Shown: piece after piece, positions 48,609 through 60,375 of the stretch | Layout: each line of letters begins with the position of its first letter | Numbering within the stretch: position 1 is the stretch's first letter | Source of the DNA: Sporosarcina globispora | GTDB lineage: Bacteria > Bacillota > Bacilli > Bacillales > Cytobacillaceae | Assembly: GCF_001274725.1 (NCBI RefSeq) | Contig: NZ_LGUF01000007.1 | Span: 4,654,430 to 4,718,429, forward strand | DNA length: 64,000 nt | Direction: 5' to 3' | Notes under the pieces: model-generated | Databases searched by the model: none | Told to the model about the DNA's origin: nothing | Seen by the model: the letters and a program-made list of their open reading frames with translations, nothing else | Position numbers and translations under genes: made by a program

Positions 48609-49472
48609 TTAGTTTTTCTTAATATATGTCCAGCCTTCTTCCTGATAAACCTTGCCTTCTTTCATAAGCCTGCCCAGTGCCCTTTTAAAAGAAGCTTTAC
48701 TTAGCTGAAAACGCTCCTGTATATCTTCCGGTGCGCTTTTATCGCCATATGGCATCGCACCATTTCGGCTTTCAAGATAAGAAAAGATTTTTTCGGAATC
48801 CGTGTCAAGTGCCTCATGTTTCCTTGGGATAAGTGACACATTCACTGTTCCGTCTTCTTTCACATCCACAATTCGCCCTTCAACTTTTTCGCCGAGGCGG
48901 GGCTCCCTATTGCGCTGGGATTCATGGATAAAGCCTTTGAAGCCCTCTGCTGTATAAATCCAGCTCCCGACTTTTGCGGTTCTATATATATGCCCGTGTA
49001 TATTCTTGTTGAATTCGCTCTTGGAAGCTTTTATTGATATATCAGTAATAACAGGATCAGTAGCTATCTTTACATAGATTCTGTTATTCTTATTCACACG
49101 GAGCGTAATGTATAACCGGTCTCCTTCTTTCGGCCAGACAGCTTCATGCACAGGAAGATCCTCCTCTCCAAGCAGCATGTCCTTCTGGATGCCAATGTTG
49201 ATAAATACACCGATGCCTGGCTTTACATCACTAACTTGTGCCCATCCGTATGTACCAGCCTGAATTTCAGGGATGGTAGTGGTTGCTGCGATTCTTCCTT
49301 GTGAATCCATATACAGGAAAGCCTCAACCTCTTGTCCTTCCTCCAGCTTCTCTTCTGTCTCGTTTTGATGAAGAAGAACATCTTCCTCTCCATCAGTTAA
49401 AAAATAGCCAAATGCCGCTTCCCTTGAAACAATCAGCTTAGCAGCACGACCTAAATACTCTTCTAAAGCCAT
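48609..49472 (-). CDS. yitL: CvfB/YitL-family S1 RNA-binding protein
   Basis: A 287 aa protein with repeated S1-type beta-barrels (GWAQVSDVKPGIGVFINIGI, GFIHESQRNREPRLGEKVEGRI) and a C-terminal winged-helix (FQLSKASFKRALGRLMKEGKVYQ). CvfB in Staphylococcus binds RNA and affects virulence gene expression; in bacilli its role is unclear. It lies next to the YajQ-family gene as yitL does to yitK. Confidence 0.9.
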   Translation of the reverse strand: MALEEYLGRAAKLIVSREAAFGYFLTDGEEDVLLHQNETEEKLEEGQEVEAFLYMDSQGRIAATTTIPEIQAGTYGWAQVSDVKPGIGVFINIGIQKDMLLGEEDLPVHEAVWPKEGDRLYITLRVNKNNRIYVKIATDPVITDISIKASKSEFNKNIHGHIYRTAKVGSWIYTAEGFKGFIHESQRNREPRLGEKVEGRIVDVKEDGTVNVSLIPRKHEALDTDSEKIFSYLESRNGAMPYGDKSAPEDIQERFQLSKASFKRALGRLMKEGKVYQEEGWTYIKKN

Positions 49473-49637
49473 ACCTTTTCCTCCTTTTTGATTTCACAGT
49501 AAACATAAAATATTCATTATATTAAATCTTCCCAATAAAGATCACATAACTCCTAAAGTTGTTTGAACTGCTATATTTTACTATAATAAGGACAAGAAGT
49601 GAAACTTAGATTGAATGTTATATCCAAGGAGGCTATC

Positions 49638-50129
49638 ATGTCTAAAGAAAGCTCATTTGATATTGTATCCAAAGTTGATTTTTCTGAAGTAACCAATGCC
49701 ATTAATATTGCCATGAAGGAAATTTCCACCCGCTATGACTTTAAAGGCAGCAAAAGTGATATAAAGCTGGATAAAGAAGAGCTCGTGCTTCTATCTGATG
49801 ACGAATTTAAACTGGAACAGCTTAAAGATGTTTTATTGGGTAAATTGATAAAAAGGGGCATTCCTGTAAAAAATCTTGATTACAGCAAGATTGAGGGGGC
49901 CTCAGGCGGAACAGTACGCCAAAGAGCAAAGCTTGTACAGGGCATTGATAAAGAAAATGCCAAGAAGATTAATACCCTTATTAAAAACAGCGGTTTAAAG
50001 GTGAAGAGCCAGGTTCAGGATGATCAGGTCCGTGTTACAGGCAAAAACCGTGATGACCTGCAGAAGATTATTGCAGCCGTCAGAGAGGCAGACTTGACTG
50101 TTGATGTTCAATTCGTTAACTATCGATAA
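49638..50129 (+). CDS. yitK: YajQ-family cyclic-di-GMP-binding protein (YitK-like)
   Basis: A 163 aa protein starting at ATG 49638 after AAGGAGG; the longer frame has no site. The family signatures are [28 protein letters not shown] and the C-terminal [12 protein letters not shown]...DVQFVNYR. YajQ relatives bind nucleic acid or cyclic-di-GMP. Monocistronic, with its own terminator. Confidence 0.93.
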   Translation: MSKESSFDIVSKVDFSEVTNAINIAMKEISTRYDFKGSKSDIKLDKEELVLLSDDEFKLEQLKDVLLGKLIKRGIPVKNLDYSKIEGASGGTVRQRAKLVQGIDKENAKKINTLIKNSGLKVKSQVQDDQVRVTGKNRDDLQKIIAAVREADLTVDVQFVNYR

Positions 50130-50136
50130 TAATTTT

Positions 50137-50166
50137 AAGCAAACGGAAAATCCGTTTGCTTTTTTG
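50137..50166 (+). terminator. Terminator of the yajQ-family gene
   Basis: AAGCAAACGGA pairs with TCCGTTTGCTT around AAA, followed by a T-run. Confidence 0.92.
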
Positions 50167-50225
50167 TTTTCAGGAATACTATCTTGCAGATTAGAGGGCT
50201 GCTTTTCCAGAAAGATTGCGAGATA

Positions 50226-50744
50226 TTATTTTACAAATTTATACATCATTAATTCATCTGCATAAGACCCATCGTTTCTTTTAATATGTTTAATTTTGCG
50301 TCCTTCCTCCTGAAATCCAAATCGCTTGTATAAGTGAATCGCTCTTTGATTGTACGAAAAAACTTCCAGGCATATTTTTTCCAGACCTGGCTCATCTTCC
50401 GCCCATTTCATAAATTGTTTCATCATTTCGCTTCCCAATCCCTGGTTACAATGTTTTTCCTGAATTGTGATTCCGAAAAAACCATGATGATTCACCTTTT
50501 TGCTTTTAGAACGGCGAAAATTGAGCATTCCAATCACTTCACTGTCAATTTCCGCTAATAAAATGAGATCCCCGGATTGAATGCTTTGCTCAATCCAGGC
50601 TTCCTCTTCTTCAATTGTTATATTAAATTCTTCCGCTTCGGTCATTAAAAAATCACTTTCTCCAAAAGCCTTCCGGCAATGTGCCAAAATGGCTTCTGCA
50701 TCATTTTTGTCAGCTGTGCGAATCTGCAATACCCGTTCCCCCAC
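50226..50744 (-). CDS. GNAT-family N-acetyltransferase
   Basis: A 172 aa protein with the acetyl-CoA motif QEKHCNQGLGSEMMKQF and the C-terminal LEVFSYNQRAIHLYKRFGF typical of GNAT enzymes acting on amino groups of proteins or small molecules. The start is unclear: GTG 50744, or TTG 50729 with GGGGGA upstream. The substrate cannot be told from sequence. Confidence 0.88.
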   Translation of the reverse strand: MGERVLQIRTADKNDAEAILAHCRKAFGESDFLMTEAEEFNITIEEEEAWIEQSIQSGDLILLAEIDSEVIGMLNFRRSKSKKVNHHGFFGITIQEKHCNQGLGSEMMKQFMKWAEDEPGLEKICLEVFSYNQRAIHLYKRFGFQEEGRKIKHIKRNDGSYADELMMYKFVK

Positions 50745-50850
50745 TCTTTTTTAAAATCTATTATATAGATAAATGCAAATAATTCCCATGTTTTTTCACC
50801 ATAATAAAATGGAATTAAAGGTGTATTAACAAATTTGGAGGGATATCGCA

Positions 50851-51720
50851 ATGTCTAATACTCAAAATAATCCAATGGAATTTCCGCCTCAGCATCAGGA
50901 TCATCAGCCTGGCACAGAGGCTCCGATGCAGCCTGAGCCCCAAACTGTTGATCCGAATTATAAGGGTTCTGATAAATTAAAAAGTAAGGTTGTTTTAATA
51001 ACAGGCGGAGACAGCGGCATCGGCAAATCGGCCGCCATTTATTTTGCCAAAGAAGGAGCAAGGGTGGCGATTGTTTATTTGGAAGAACATGAAGATGCAG
51101 AAAAGACAAAAAAGGCCATTCAGGCTGAAGGGCAGGAATGCCTGCTTATTTCCGGCGATATCGGCAGCGAAACATTCTGTAAGGATGCAGTCAAGAAAAC
51201 ACTTGATAAATTTGGTCAAATCGATGTTCTGGTCAATAATGCAGCTGAACAGCATCCTCAAAAAAGCCTGCTTGATATCACTGCTGAGCAGCTTGAAAAA
51301 ACGTTCAGAACGAACATCTTTTCTTTCTTCCATCTGACAAAGGCAGTACTTCCACACCTAAAAAAAGGAAGCTCGATTATCAATACTGCTTCCATAACAG
51401 CATACGATGGAAACGAGCAGCTGATAGATTATTCCTCAACAAAAGGTGCGATCGTCTCCTTTACACGTTCCTTAGCCAAATCACTGGCTGGACAGGGAAT
51501 CCGCGTCAACGGAGTTGCTCCTGGGCCTATTTGGACACCGCTGATTCCGTCAACATTCACTGCAGATAAAGTATCTAAATTCGGTTCAAATACACCGCTT
51601 GGCAGAGCCGGACAGCCATATGAATTAGCTCCGGCCTATGTCTATCTTGCCAGTGACGATTCATCCTATGTGAGCGGACAGATGATTCATGTCAATGGCG
51701 GCACAATTGTAAATGGTTAA
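50851..51720 (+). CDS. Short-chain dehydrogenase (YhdF/YhxC/YdaD-type)
   Basis: A 289 aa SDR with a Pro/Gln-rich N-terminal tail of about 40 residues, the cofactor motif TGGDSGIGKSAA, NNAAEQ, the catalytic Ser in TASITAYDG and YSSTK, and a complete C-terminal substrate loop. Such long-tailed SDRs in bacilli are general-stress or spore-associated. ATG 50851 follows GGAGGG. Confidence 0.9.
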   Translation: MSNTQNNPMEFPPQHQDHQPGTEAPMQPEPQTVDPNYKGSDKLKSKVVLITGGDSGIGKSAAIYFAKEGARVAIVYLEEHEDAEKTKKAIQAEGQECLLISGDIGSETFCKDAVKKTLDKFGQIDVLVNNAAEQHPQKSLLDITAEQLEKTFRTNIFSFFHLTKAVLPHLKKGSSIINTASITAYDGNEQLIDYSSTKGAIVSFTRSLAKSLAGQGIRVNGVAPGPIWTPLIPSTFTADKVSKFGSNTPLGRAGQPYELAPAYVYLASDDSSYVSGQMIHVNGGTIVNG

Positions 51721-51723
51721 ACG

Positions 51724-51750
51724 AAAGGGGAAGCACAGGCTTCCCCTTTT
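51724..51750. terminator. Bidirectional terminator between the SDR gene and mdxR-like gene
   Basis: AAAGGGGAAGC pairs with GCTTCCCCTTT around ACAG, and is flanked by T-rich sequence. Confidence 0.9.
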
Positions 51751-51751
51751 A

Positions 51752-52795
51752 TTATATAATCAATGGTTCTTCACTATTTGGACTGCTGCATGAGCAGCGT
51801 TTTATTATTTTATGAGGAATAATAATACGCTTAACAGGCTCACGCGGGTTTTCAATTCTGTAAATGAGGCTTCTTGCCGATTCAAAACCCAGATCGAATA
51901 TATTGATATCGACAGAAGTCAGCGGAGGCCTGGACATTTCAGCTAAAAGAACGTTATTAAAGCTGATGATAGACATATCTTCAGGAACTCTTATTCCCAT
52001 TTCATCCAGTGTATTCAGCACACCCAGTGCCATTAAGTCGTCCGCAACCACAAGGGCGGTTGGAGGTTTTGTCAGGGAGATTAGTTCTCTGACAGCTTCC
52101 TGACCGCCTTCTTTTAAGAATTCCTCATGAACAATATATTCATTTACCAGTTCAATGCCTGCATCTCTTAATGCTTTCTCATAGCCAAGCAGCCGTTCAA
52201 CTGTTACAGTTAAATTCAAGTTTCCGCCGACAAACGCAATTTGCTTATGGCCAAGCTTTATCAAGTATTCCGTTACTTCTTTGGCTGCACGGAAATTGTT
52301 ATTATCTACGTAAGTAATTTCTTCTTCGTCTGAGAAAGGCTTGCCAATAACGACAAATGGGAAATCTCTTTCCTTTAAGAAGGACAGAACTTTATCCTCC
52401 ACTTTTGAATAGAGCAAAATCACCCCATCCACCCTGCCGCCCTGTACCATCTGGACAACACCTTCATAAATTTCATCATCCGTTTTCCCAGTTGTCATAT
52501 GGAGGGCATAGTGCCTTTCATGCGCACCCTCACTCAGGCCCCTTAGGACAGTTGGAAAGAAAGGATTCTGAAATACTACATCCGTAGAACTGGGCATAAT
52601 AAGTCCGATTGCACGGGTTGACTGGCTTGCAAGGCTTCGGGCAATAAAATTCGGATGGTATCCCAAATGTTCCATTGCCTCTCTGACTTTTTGCTTGGTT
52701 TTCTCGCTGATGCGAGGATTGTTGGCAATAACCCTTGAAACAGTAGAAGGCGCAACTTTTGCCATCTTTGCTACATCTTTAATTGTGACTGCCAA
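51752..52795 (-). CDS. mdxR: LacI-family maltodextrin regulator (MdxR/MalR-like)
   Basis: A 347 aa repressor: helix-turn-helix TIKDVAKMAKVAPSTVSRVI, hinge helix ending NFIARSLASQ, and a sugar-binding core. The start is TTG 52795, with AGAGGGTG 7 nt upstream. It is the last gene of the cluster and the likely reader of the GCAAnCGnTTGC sites near mdxE, mdxF and the divergent amylase. No binding site was identified in front of its own start. Confidence 0.88.
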   Translation of the reverse strand: MAVTIKDVAKMAKVAPSTVSRVIANNPRISEKTKQKVREAMEHLGYHPNFIARSLASQSTRAIGLIMPSSTDVVFQNPFFPTVLRGLSEGAHERHYALHMTTGKTDDEIYEGVVQMVQGGRVDGVILLYSKVEDKVLSFLKERDFPFVVIGKPFSDEEEITYVDNNNFRAAKEVTEYLIKLGHKQIAFVGGNLNLTVTVERLLGYEKALRDAGIELVNEYIVHEEFLKEGGQEAVRELISLTKPPTALVVADDLMALGVLNTLDEMGIRVPEDMSIISFNNVLLAEMSRPPLTSVDINIFDLGFESARSLIYRIENPREPVKRIIIPHKIIKRCSCSSPNSEEPLII

Positions 52796-52916
52796 TAGAA
52801 TCACCCTCTCCGTGAGGTCTCTGTTATTAATATTATAATCAAAACAGGTTTGATTTTCTTTCCTTTTTTATACAGTTAACAGGAATAGGAAGAAGGGTAG
52901 GCACTTAAAGCCATAA

Positions 52917-54455
52917 TTACTCTGATTTCTTCTTTTTTGACCGTTTCCATAAAAGATAGATAAAAATCATAAAGGCTGAATAAACTGCTGCCAGGGCTGC
53001 AATCAGCGGAATATTTAATCCTGATTTTTCTGCCAGAACATATACTTCAGCCTCTTCCCGGTCGATAATTAACTCATATTTACCATCCTTGCTTCGGATG
53101 AGATCATCAGCAATCATGCCGCGAAGCTCTTTTCCTTCTTCTAATTGAGAGGAATCAAGTACAGCTTTCTGTGACTTTGTTGTATTATTGATCGCAATCA
53201 CTGTTGTTTCATCTTCATAAGTCCGTTTATAAACAGCAAAGCCGTCCTTTTCCTCCAACAGTTCCATGTCGCCCCTTGTTAAAGATGGCAGTAATTGCCT
53301 TACTTCCCCAAGTTTTGTGATATAATCTATCAGTTCTTTATCTGTACGGAAATCCATTTGCCTTCGGTTGTCAGGATCCTCACCGCCATCCATTGCTATT
53401 TCACTTCCATAATAGACAATCGGAATCCCAGGTGAGGTATACATGTATGTTAATGCAAGTTTCCATCTTGGTCCCGGATGATGATTTTTGGTGATAGCAT
53501 CCCGGGTGAACCTGACAGTATCATGATTATCCATGAAGCTTCCCATAAGATAGGGATTTTCATAAAATGCTTTATTTCGGTCCCAGTTTGTAAAAAGCCA
53601 GCTTAACGACTTGTCAGGTTCTGCAAAGGCTGTTCGTAAATGATCATTTAAAGGGTAATCAACAAAGCCGTCTATCCCTGTTTTTTCATATTCGGCAATA
53701 TATTCTGGATCATCCGACCAGACTTCCCCCAGCAAATAAAAATCTTCTTTGACTGACTTTACATTTTTGGCGAATTTGGACCAGAATGACTTTGGAACAT
53801 GCTTTACAGTATCAAGGCGATATCCGTCAATATCCGTTTCTTCAATCCACCACTTTGCTGCATCAATTAAATAGTTTTGAACCTCAGGGTTTTCCTGCTT
53901 TAAATCAGGAAGCCCATAAATCCAGCCATTTTCAACTTCAGTTTGATTTGTCCAGTTCACGATATCTTTTTTTTCATGGAACCAATCCTTTTTCTCGGGA
54001 TCATTGACCCATTCGTGATTATAGCCTACATGGTTCACCACGAAATCCATAATCACTTTCATATCTCTTTTGTGTGCTTCCTTGACCAGCTGCTTGAACT
54101 CATCCATTGTGCCAAAGTGTTCTTCTGTGTTATAAAAATCTTTGACCCAGTAACCGTGATAGCCCTTCTCTTCATTATCGAAAACGGGAGTCAGCCAAAT
54201 TGCTGTAAATCCCATATCTTTAATATAGTCAAGGCGTTCTGTAATCCCCTTAAAATCTCCGCCATGATAAGCCTTTGGGTCCTGAACATCAACTTTAAAG
54301 TCATTGTTTGCATCTCCATTGCTAAATCGGTCAACCATTAAGAAATAAATTGTTTCATCTTGCCATTTACGTTCTTCTTTTTCAGCTGCTCCTGCCGGCA
54401 GGGCATAAAAAAGAAGAAACGGGATTAAGATGAAGGTTATGATTCCTTTTTTCAT
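52917..54455 (-). CDS. Membrane-anchored extracellular alpha-amylase (GH13)
   Basis: A 512 aa protein: signal peptide (1-24, ending PAGAAE), GH13 barrel with all four regions (DFVVNH; GYRLDTVKH with the Asp nucleophile; GEVW with the acid Glu; FMDNHD), a beta-sandwich C domain, then a C-terminal membrane helix (SGLNIPLIAALAAVYSAFMI) and a Lys-rich cytoplasmic tail. It should therefore cut starch or dextrins at the outer cell surface. ATG 54455 follows AAGGAGG. Confidence 0.92.
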   Translation of the reverse strand: MKKGIITFILIPFLLFYALPAGAAEKEERKWQDETIYFLMVDRFSNGDANNDFKVDVQDPKAYHGGDFKGITERLDYIKDMGFTAIWLTPVFDNEEKGYHGYWVKDFYNTEEHFGTMDEFKQLVKEAHKRDMKVIMDFVVNHVGYNHEWVNDPEKKDWFHEKKDIVNWTNQTEVENGWIYGLPDLKQENPEVQNYLIDAAKWWIEETDIDGYRLDTVKHVPKSFWSKFAKNVKSVKEDFYLLGEVWSDDPEYIAEYEKTGIDGFVDYPLNDHLRTAFAEPDKSLSWLFTNWDRNKAFYENPYLMGSFMDNHDTVRFTRDAITKNHHPGPRWKLALTYMYTSPGIPIVYYGSEIAMDGGEDPDNRRQMDFRTDKELIDYITKLGEVRQLLPSLTRGDMELLEEKDGFAVYKRTYEDETTVIAINNTTKSQKAVLDSSQLEEGKELRGMIADDLIRSKDGKYELIIDREEAEVYVLAEKSGLNIPLIAALAAVYSAFMIFIYLLWKRSKKKKSE

Positions 54456-54545
54456 CGCCGCTCCTCCTTCATTTTTCAAGCCGCTGCGAGACTGCAATCA
54501 AGTTCGCAGCCTGCAAGCGGCCAGTAAAGTTTCAGCCCTTTAAGA

Positions 54546-55388
54546 TTAGCCTTTTGTTCCCCCTGCCGTCAAACCAGATACAAAGTATTTTTGAAACATA
54601 AGGAACAATGCAGCAATCGGAATCGCAATTAAAACAGAGCCAGCTGCAAACTTGGTAAATTCATTTCCAAATTGCTTCGCAACCATTTCATATAATCCTA
54701 CTGCCATTGTGAACTTCTCATCTGTTCTTAATAAAATTCTGGCAAGGATGAAATCGCCAAAAGGAGCAATGAACGAAAATAGCGCAACTACGGCAACAAT
54801 TGGTTTTGCAAGCGGCATAACAATTTGCCAGAATACACGCAGATGGCTCGCACCATCCATTTTCGCAGATTCATCAAGTTCTTTCGGAATCGTATCGAGA
54901 TAGCCCTTCATCAGCCAAGTATTCATTGGAATCTGTCCGCCAACATACACAAGAATCAATCCAAGATGTGTATCAATTAAACCAGTTCTTGTCGCTAAAA
55001 CAAAAATGGCAATCAGCGCTGCAAAGTTAGGTATCATTTGCAGTATCAGAAAAGTTAACAATCCATTTTTCCTTCCGATAAAGCGGTAACGGGAAAATGA
55101 ATAGGCAGTCAAGGATACTGTCATAACCGTTAATATCATTGTCAGTGTACTTATTTTCAATGAATTCCAGTACCATTTAACATAATTGGACTTCTCTAAA
55201 TCAAATAGATATTTGTAATGATCAAATGTCGGATTTTTAGGAAACATTGTGGATCCCGACAAACTTTGGCCTGGATTTAATGAAGAACCTACTACCCACA
55301 AAAGCGGATAAATCACAATAAAGCTCATTAAGGCAATGATTAAATATGAAAAAGTCAGCCGGATCATTTTATTTTTCTTCATGCTCAT
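54546..55388 (-). CDS. mdxG: Maltodextrin ABC transporter permease MdxG
   Basis: A 280 aa six-helix permease with the EAA loop ESAKMDGASHLRVFWQIVMPLAKP. It pairs with MdxF. It starts 2 nt after mdxF. The ribosome site is weak, so it probably relies on coupling. Confidence 0.93.
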   Translation of the reverse strand: MSMKKNKMIRLTFSYLIIALMSFIVIYPLLWVVGSSLNPGQSLSGSTMFPKNPTFDHYKYLFDLEKSNYVKWYWNSLKISTLTMILTVMTVSLTAYSFSRYRFIGRKNGLLTFLILQMIPNFAALIAIFVLATRTGLIDTHLGLILVYVGGQIPMNTWLMKGYLDTIPKELDESAKMDGASHLRVFWQIVMPLAKPIVAVVALFSFIAPFGDFILARILLRTDEKFTMAVGLYEMVAKQFGNEFTKFAAGSVLIAIPIAALFLMFQKYFVSGLTAGGTKG

Positions 55389-55390
55389 AT

Positions 55391-56671
55391 CTACATCAAA
55401 TCCTCTTCTTGGAATGATTTTGTTCTTCTAAACTGCCATAGAGCCACAGTTATCACAATAAGAGATAGAATCATTGTTACTGCAGCTGCCTTGCCATACT
55501 GTGCAGATGTCATGGTCAGCTTATAGATCCATGATATGAGAATATCCGACCCCCCTGCATTTTGGCCAGGTATAGCTGGGCCGCCACCATTAAACAAGAA
55601 GATAACGTTAAAATTGTTGAAGTTAAAAGTATATTGAGTAATGATAATTGGTGCCGTTGCAAAAAGAACCAGCGGCAGAGTGATCTTTGTAAATTTCTGC
55701 AAAATCGTTGCACCATCAACCGTTGCAGCTTCATAAAGCTCATCCGGAATTGACTGCAGCACACCTGTTGTCATCGCAAAAATGAACGGGAATCCAAGCC
55801 ATGACTGGATAAAAATCAATGCTAAACGTGTCCAATTTTCCTCTGTCATCCAAGGAACGGGACCGATGCCAATTGCATCCAGAATCGTTTTGTTGATTAC
55901 ACCGAATGTCTCATTGAACATGCCAGAGAAAATCAGGATCGAAATAAATGCTGGCACTGCCCAAGGCAGAATGAAGATTGTTCGGATAATCGCTTTCCCT
56001 TTAAGATCCTTCTGGTTAACAAGAATTGCAAGGAAAATTCCCAGGGCTACCTGCAAAGTGGTTGCCACGAAAGTCCAGACTATTGTCCAGCCCATTACGC
56101 CAAAGAAAGTTTTTCTCCATAAATCCAGCTTGAAGATATCGATAAAGTTCTGAATGCCTACCCAATCTACCAGTTTTGCAGGCGGAGAATGATAAAGATC
56201 ATAGTTTGTAAATGCAAGAAGAACTACGAATAAGATAGGAAAAATAACTACGAAAACCAAGAGAAAAAATCCTGGTGATATCATTAAGTATGGAAAACCG
56301 TTGTCTAGGAGATTGTGGTACTGTTCTCTGACACTATTTAATTTCAGCCCCAAATCACGCTTTTTTCCGTTATTATATGCATCATAAAAATTGAATGCAT
56401 AAATGATAAGTCCCAATGCTGTTACAATCAGTGCGATAATTCCATCGATCAGGAGAAAAATCGAGTGGTCAAGAACTGGAATTTCCCCTAATGTAATCAG
56501 TCCCCAGAATCCCCAATTCAGTGTGTCATAGAATGCCACAAAGAACGAAACCGTAAGAATTAAAAATATTGCACCTTTTACGAACTGTTTATTATAAAAC
56601 TGTCCAAATCCAGGCAGGATGGATAATAGAGCAGCATTTCTTCCATGGTTGGATGTCTTTTTTGCGTCCAT
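55391..56671 (-). CDS. mdxF: Maltodextrin ABC transporter permease MdxF
   Basis: A 426 aa permease, longer than most sugar permeases because of an extra N-terminal membrane segment (LLSILPGFGQFYNKQFVKGA), as in MdxF/GanP. It carries the EAA loop EAATVDGATILQKFTKITLPL. It follows mdxE after a 200-nt gap that holds two hairpins and an operator. Confidence 0.93.
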   Translation of the reverse strand: MDAKKTSNHGRNAALLSILPGFGQFYNKQFVKGAIFLILTVSFFVAFYDTLNWGFWGLITLGEIPVLDHSIFLLIDGIIALIVTALGLIIYAFNFYDAYNNGKKRDLGLKLNSVREQYHNLLDNGFPYLMISPGFFLLVFVVIFPILFVVLLAFTNYDLYHSPPAKLVDWVGIQNFIDIFKLDLWRKTFFGVMGWTIVWTFVATTLQVALGIFLAILVNQKDLKGKAIIRTIFILPWAVPAFISILIFSGMFNETFGVINKTILDAIGIGPVPWMTEENWTRLALIFIQSWLGFPFIFAMTTGVLQSIPDELYEAATVDGATILQKFTKITLPLVLFATAPIIITQYTFNFNNFNVIFLFNGGGPAIPGQNAGGSDILISWIYKLTMTSAQYGKAAAVTMILSLIVITVALWQFRRTKSFQEEDLM

Positions 56672-56750
56672 ATGGCTTTAGCCTCCCCTTTCTTTATAGG
56701 AGAAAGTATTTTCTATTATTATAATTCATTTACAAAAATAGTAGTGGCTG

Positions 56751-56769
56751 TTTTTGTGCAAACGGTTGC
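56751..56769 (+). promoter_or_regulatory. LacI-type operator between mdxE and mdxF
   Basis: TTTTTGTGCAAACGGTTG, with the palindromic core GCAAACGGTTGC at 56758-56769, lies about 80 nt upstream of mdxF. The same 18 bases occur on the other strand upstream of mdxE. Confidence 0.65.
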
Positions 56770-56786
56770 TTTAAGGAGGAACAGGA

Positions 56787-56857
56787 AAGCGGCTCCTGCC
56801 GCTTCTATTTTCATTCTATAAAAATGATGGGCAATACCTCCTTGAAGGTACCGCCCT
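56787..56857 (-). promoter_or_regulatory. Two intercistronic hairpins after mdxE
   Basis: The first stem (56829-56839 with 56846-56856) pairs fully only in the minus-strand RNA, where mismatches become G-U. The second is AAGCGGC/GCCGCTT at 56787-56804. Neither has a strong U-run. They may limit read-through so that MdxE exceeds the permeases. Confidence 0.7.
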
Positions 56858-56871
56858 TTGTCTGTCAAGCT

Positions 56872-58164
56872 TTACTTGGCAGGGTGATTTGTTTCAATAT
56901 TTGTTTTAATTGTTTTTACTGCATCATCAAGTGCTGCTTTTGGCTCCGCTTTTCCTGTTGCAATCGTTTGAAGTGCAGAGGCCATTGGTCCCCAAACTTC
57001 AGCCATTTCAGGAATGTTTGGCATTGGAACAGCGTATTGAGATTGCTCAGCAACTGCTTTTGCAGCTTCATTGTCTGCAATTACAGGATCTTCAATAAGA
57101 GACTTTACAGGAGGGATTTCCTGAGTTGTTTCGAAACGGATTTTTGCATTTTCTTCGTTTGTAATATGCTCAACTAACTTTGTAGCCCAGTAAGGGTTTT
57201 TAGTGAATGCAGTTACATGCCATCCTTTAACACCCATGAATGTTTTAACAGGCTCACCGTTTGGGAGCTTTGGCATTACAGAAACGCCAACATCGATTCC
57301 TGCATCCTTCATGCCTTGAAGTGCCCATGGACCATTCATTACAGAAGCAGCTTTTCCTTCATTGAATAGGCCATCCATTGCAGCTCCTCCGCTTTCCCCG
57401 ATAATCCCTTTAGGGAATAAGCCTTCACTGTACCATTTTTGAATGAACTCGGCACCTTCAACAGCACCCTCGTTGTTTAAACCTACATCTTCACGGTCCA
57501 AAGCACCGTCATTTTCCTTGAAAACATATCCGCCCATGCCCGCAATAGGTCCGTGTGCGAAATAGAAGTTATCGAATAGAGCCAGGAATCCGTACTGTCC
57601 GCCAGTCGTTAATTCTTTAGCCTGAGTGTAAAGCTCATCCATTGTTTCAGGAGCTTTTTCCATTAATGCTTTGTTATAGATGAAAACAGGTGTTTCAGTT
57701 GCTTTTGGAAGCCCATATAGTTTTCCGTCAAACATTTGAGCAGTGATGGATGATTCTGTAAAAGTTTCAAGAACGCTGTCTTCTACTTTGATTTCCTGAA
57801 GAAGACCTTCCGTTACAACCTGGCCAATTTGGTCATGAGGAAGTGTAACAACGTCGGGTGCATTTCCGGCAGGTCCATCAAGTCTTAATTGGTCACGGAT
57901 CTTATCAGCCATTCCCAACTCTTTAAATTCAACTTTAATGCCATATTCTTTCTCAAAAGACTCGATGGCAGGCTTTAATGCTATGCCTTTATCTGTGTCT
58001 TCCCAAACTACTAATTTTTCTGGTTTTGGCTCTTCAGCCTTATTTTCGCCTGTTCCATTATCTTTATCTGTGTTTTCCGGCTGTGCCTCACGCTGAGGAC
58101 CGCAAGCTGCCAGCATTCCGATCACTAATACCAGCATCATAAAGAAAGATAGTGACTTTTTCAT
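56872..58164 (-). CDS. mdxE: Maltodextrin-binding lipoprotein MdxE
   Basis: A 430 aa extracellular binding protein (SBP family 1). The signal ends in lipobox LAAC with Cys21 as the lipid anchor, then a Glu/Asn-rich linker. The mature part has WEDTDKG, FNEGKAASVMNGPWAL and MGVKGWHVTAFTKN, as in maltose-binding proteins. It is the first gene of the mdxEFG-amylase-mdxR cluster. Confidence 0.93.
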   Translation of the reverse strand: MKKSLSFFMMLVLVIGMLAACGPQREAQPENTDKDNGTGENKAEEPKPEKLVVWEDTDKGIALKPAIESFEKEYGIKVEFKELGMADKIRDQLRLDGPAGNAPDVVTLPHDQIGQVVTEGLLQEIKVEDSVLETFTESSITAQMFDGKLYGLPKATETPVFIYNKALMEKAPETMDELYTQAKELTTGGQYGFLALFDNFYFAHGPIAGMGGYVFKENDGALDREDVGLNNEGAVEGAEFIQKWYSEGLFPKGIIGESGGAAMDGLFNEGKAASVMNGPWALQGMKDAGIDVGVSVMPKLPNGEPVKTFMGVKGWHVTAFTKNPYWATKLVEHITNEENAKIRFETTQEIPPVKSLIEDPVIADNEAAKAVAEQSQYAVPMPNIPEMAEVWGPMASALQTIATGKAEPKAALDDAVKTIKTNIETNHPAK

Positions 58165-60250
<2,086 letters not shown>

Positions 60251-60276
60251 GAAACCTGATTGAAATAAGGAAAGTT

Positions 60277-60308
60277 CTTAAGGGCAGGACCTTAAGGCTT
60301 TTCTTTTT
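60277..60308 (+). terminator. Terminator of the neopullulanase gene
   Basis: CTTAAGG pairs with CCTTAAG around GCAGGA, and the run TTTTCTTTTTT follows. Confidence 0.75.
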
Positions 60309-60375
60309 TCGTTTTTACATTGTCGTCGGCCCCTCCTATTTACATGAAAATTATTTACAAACAGGGAGAATAACC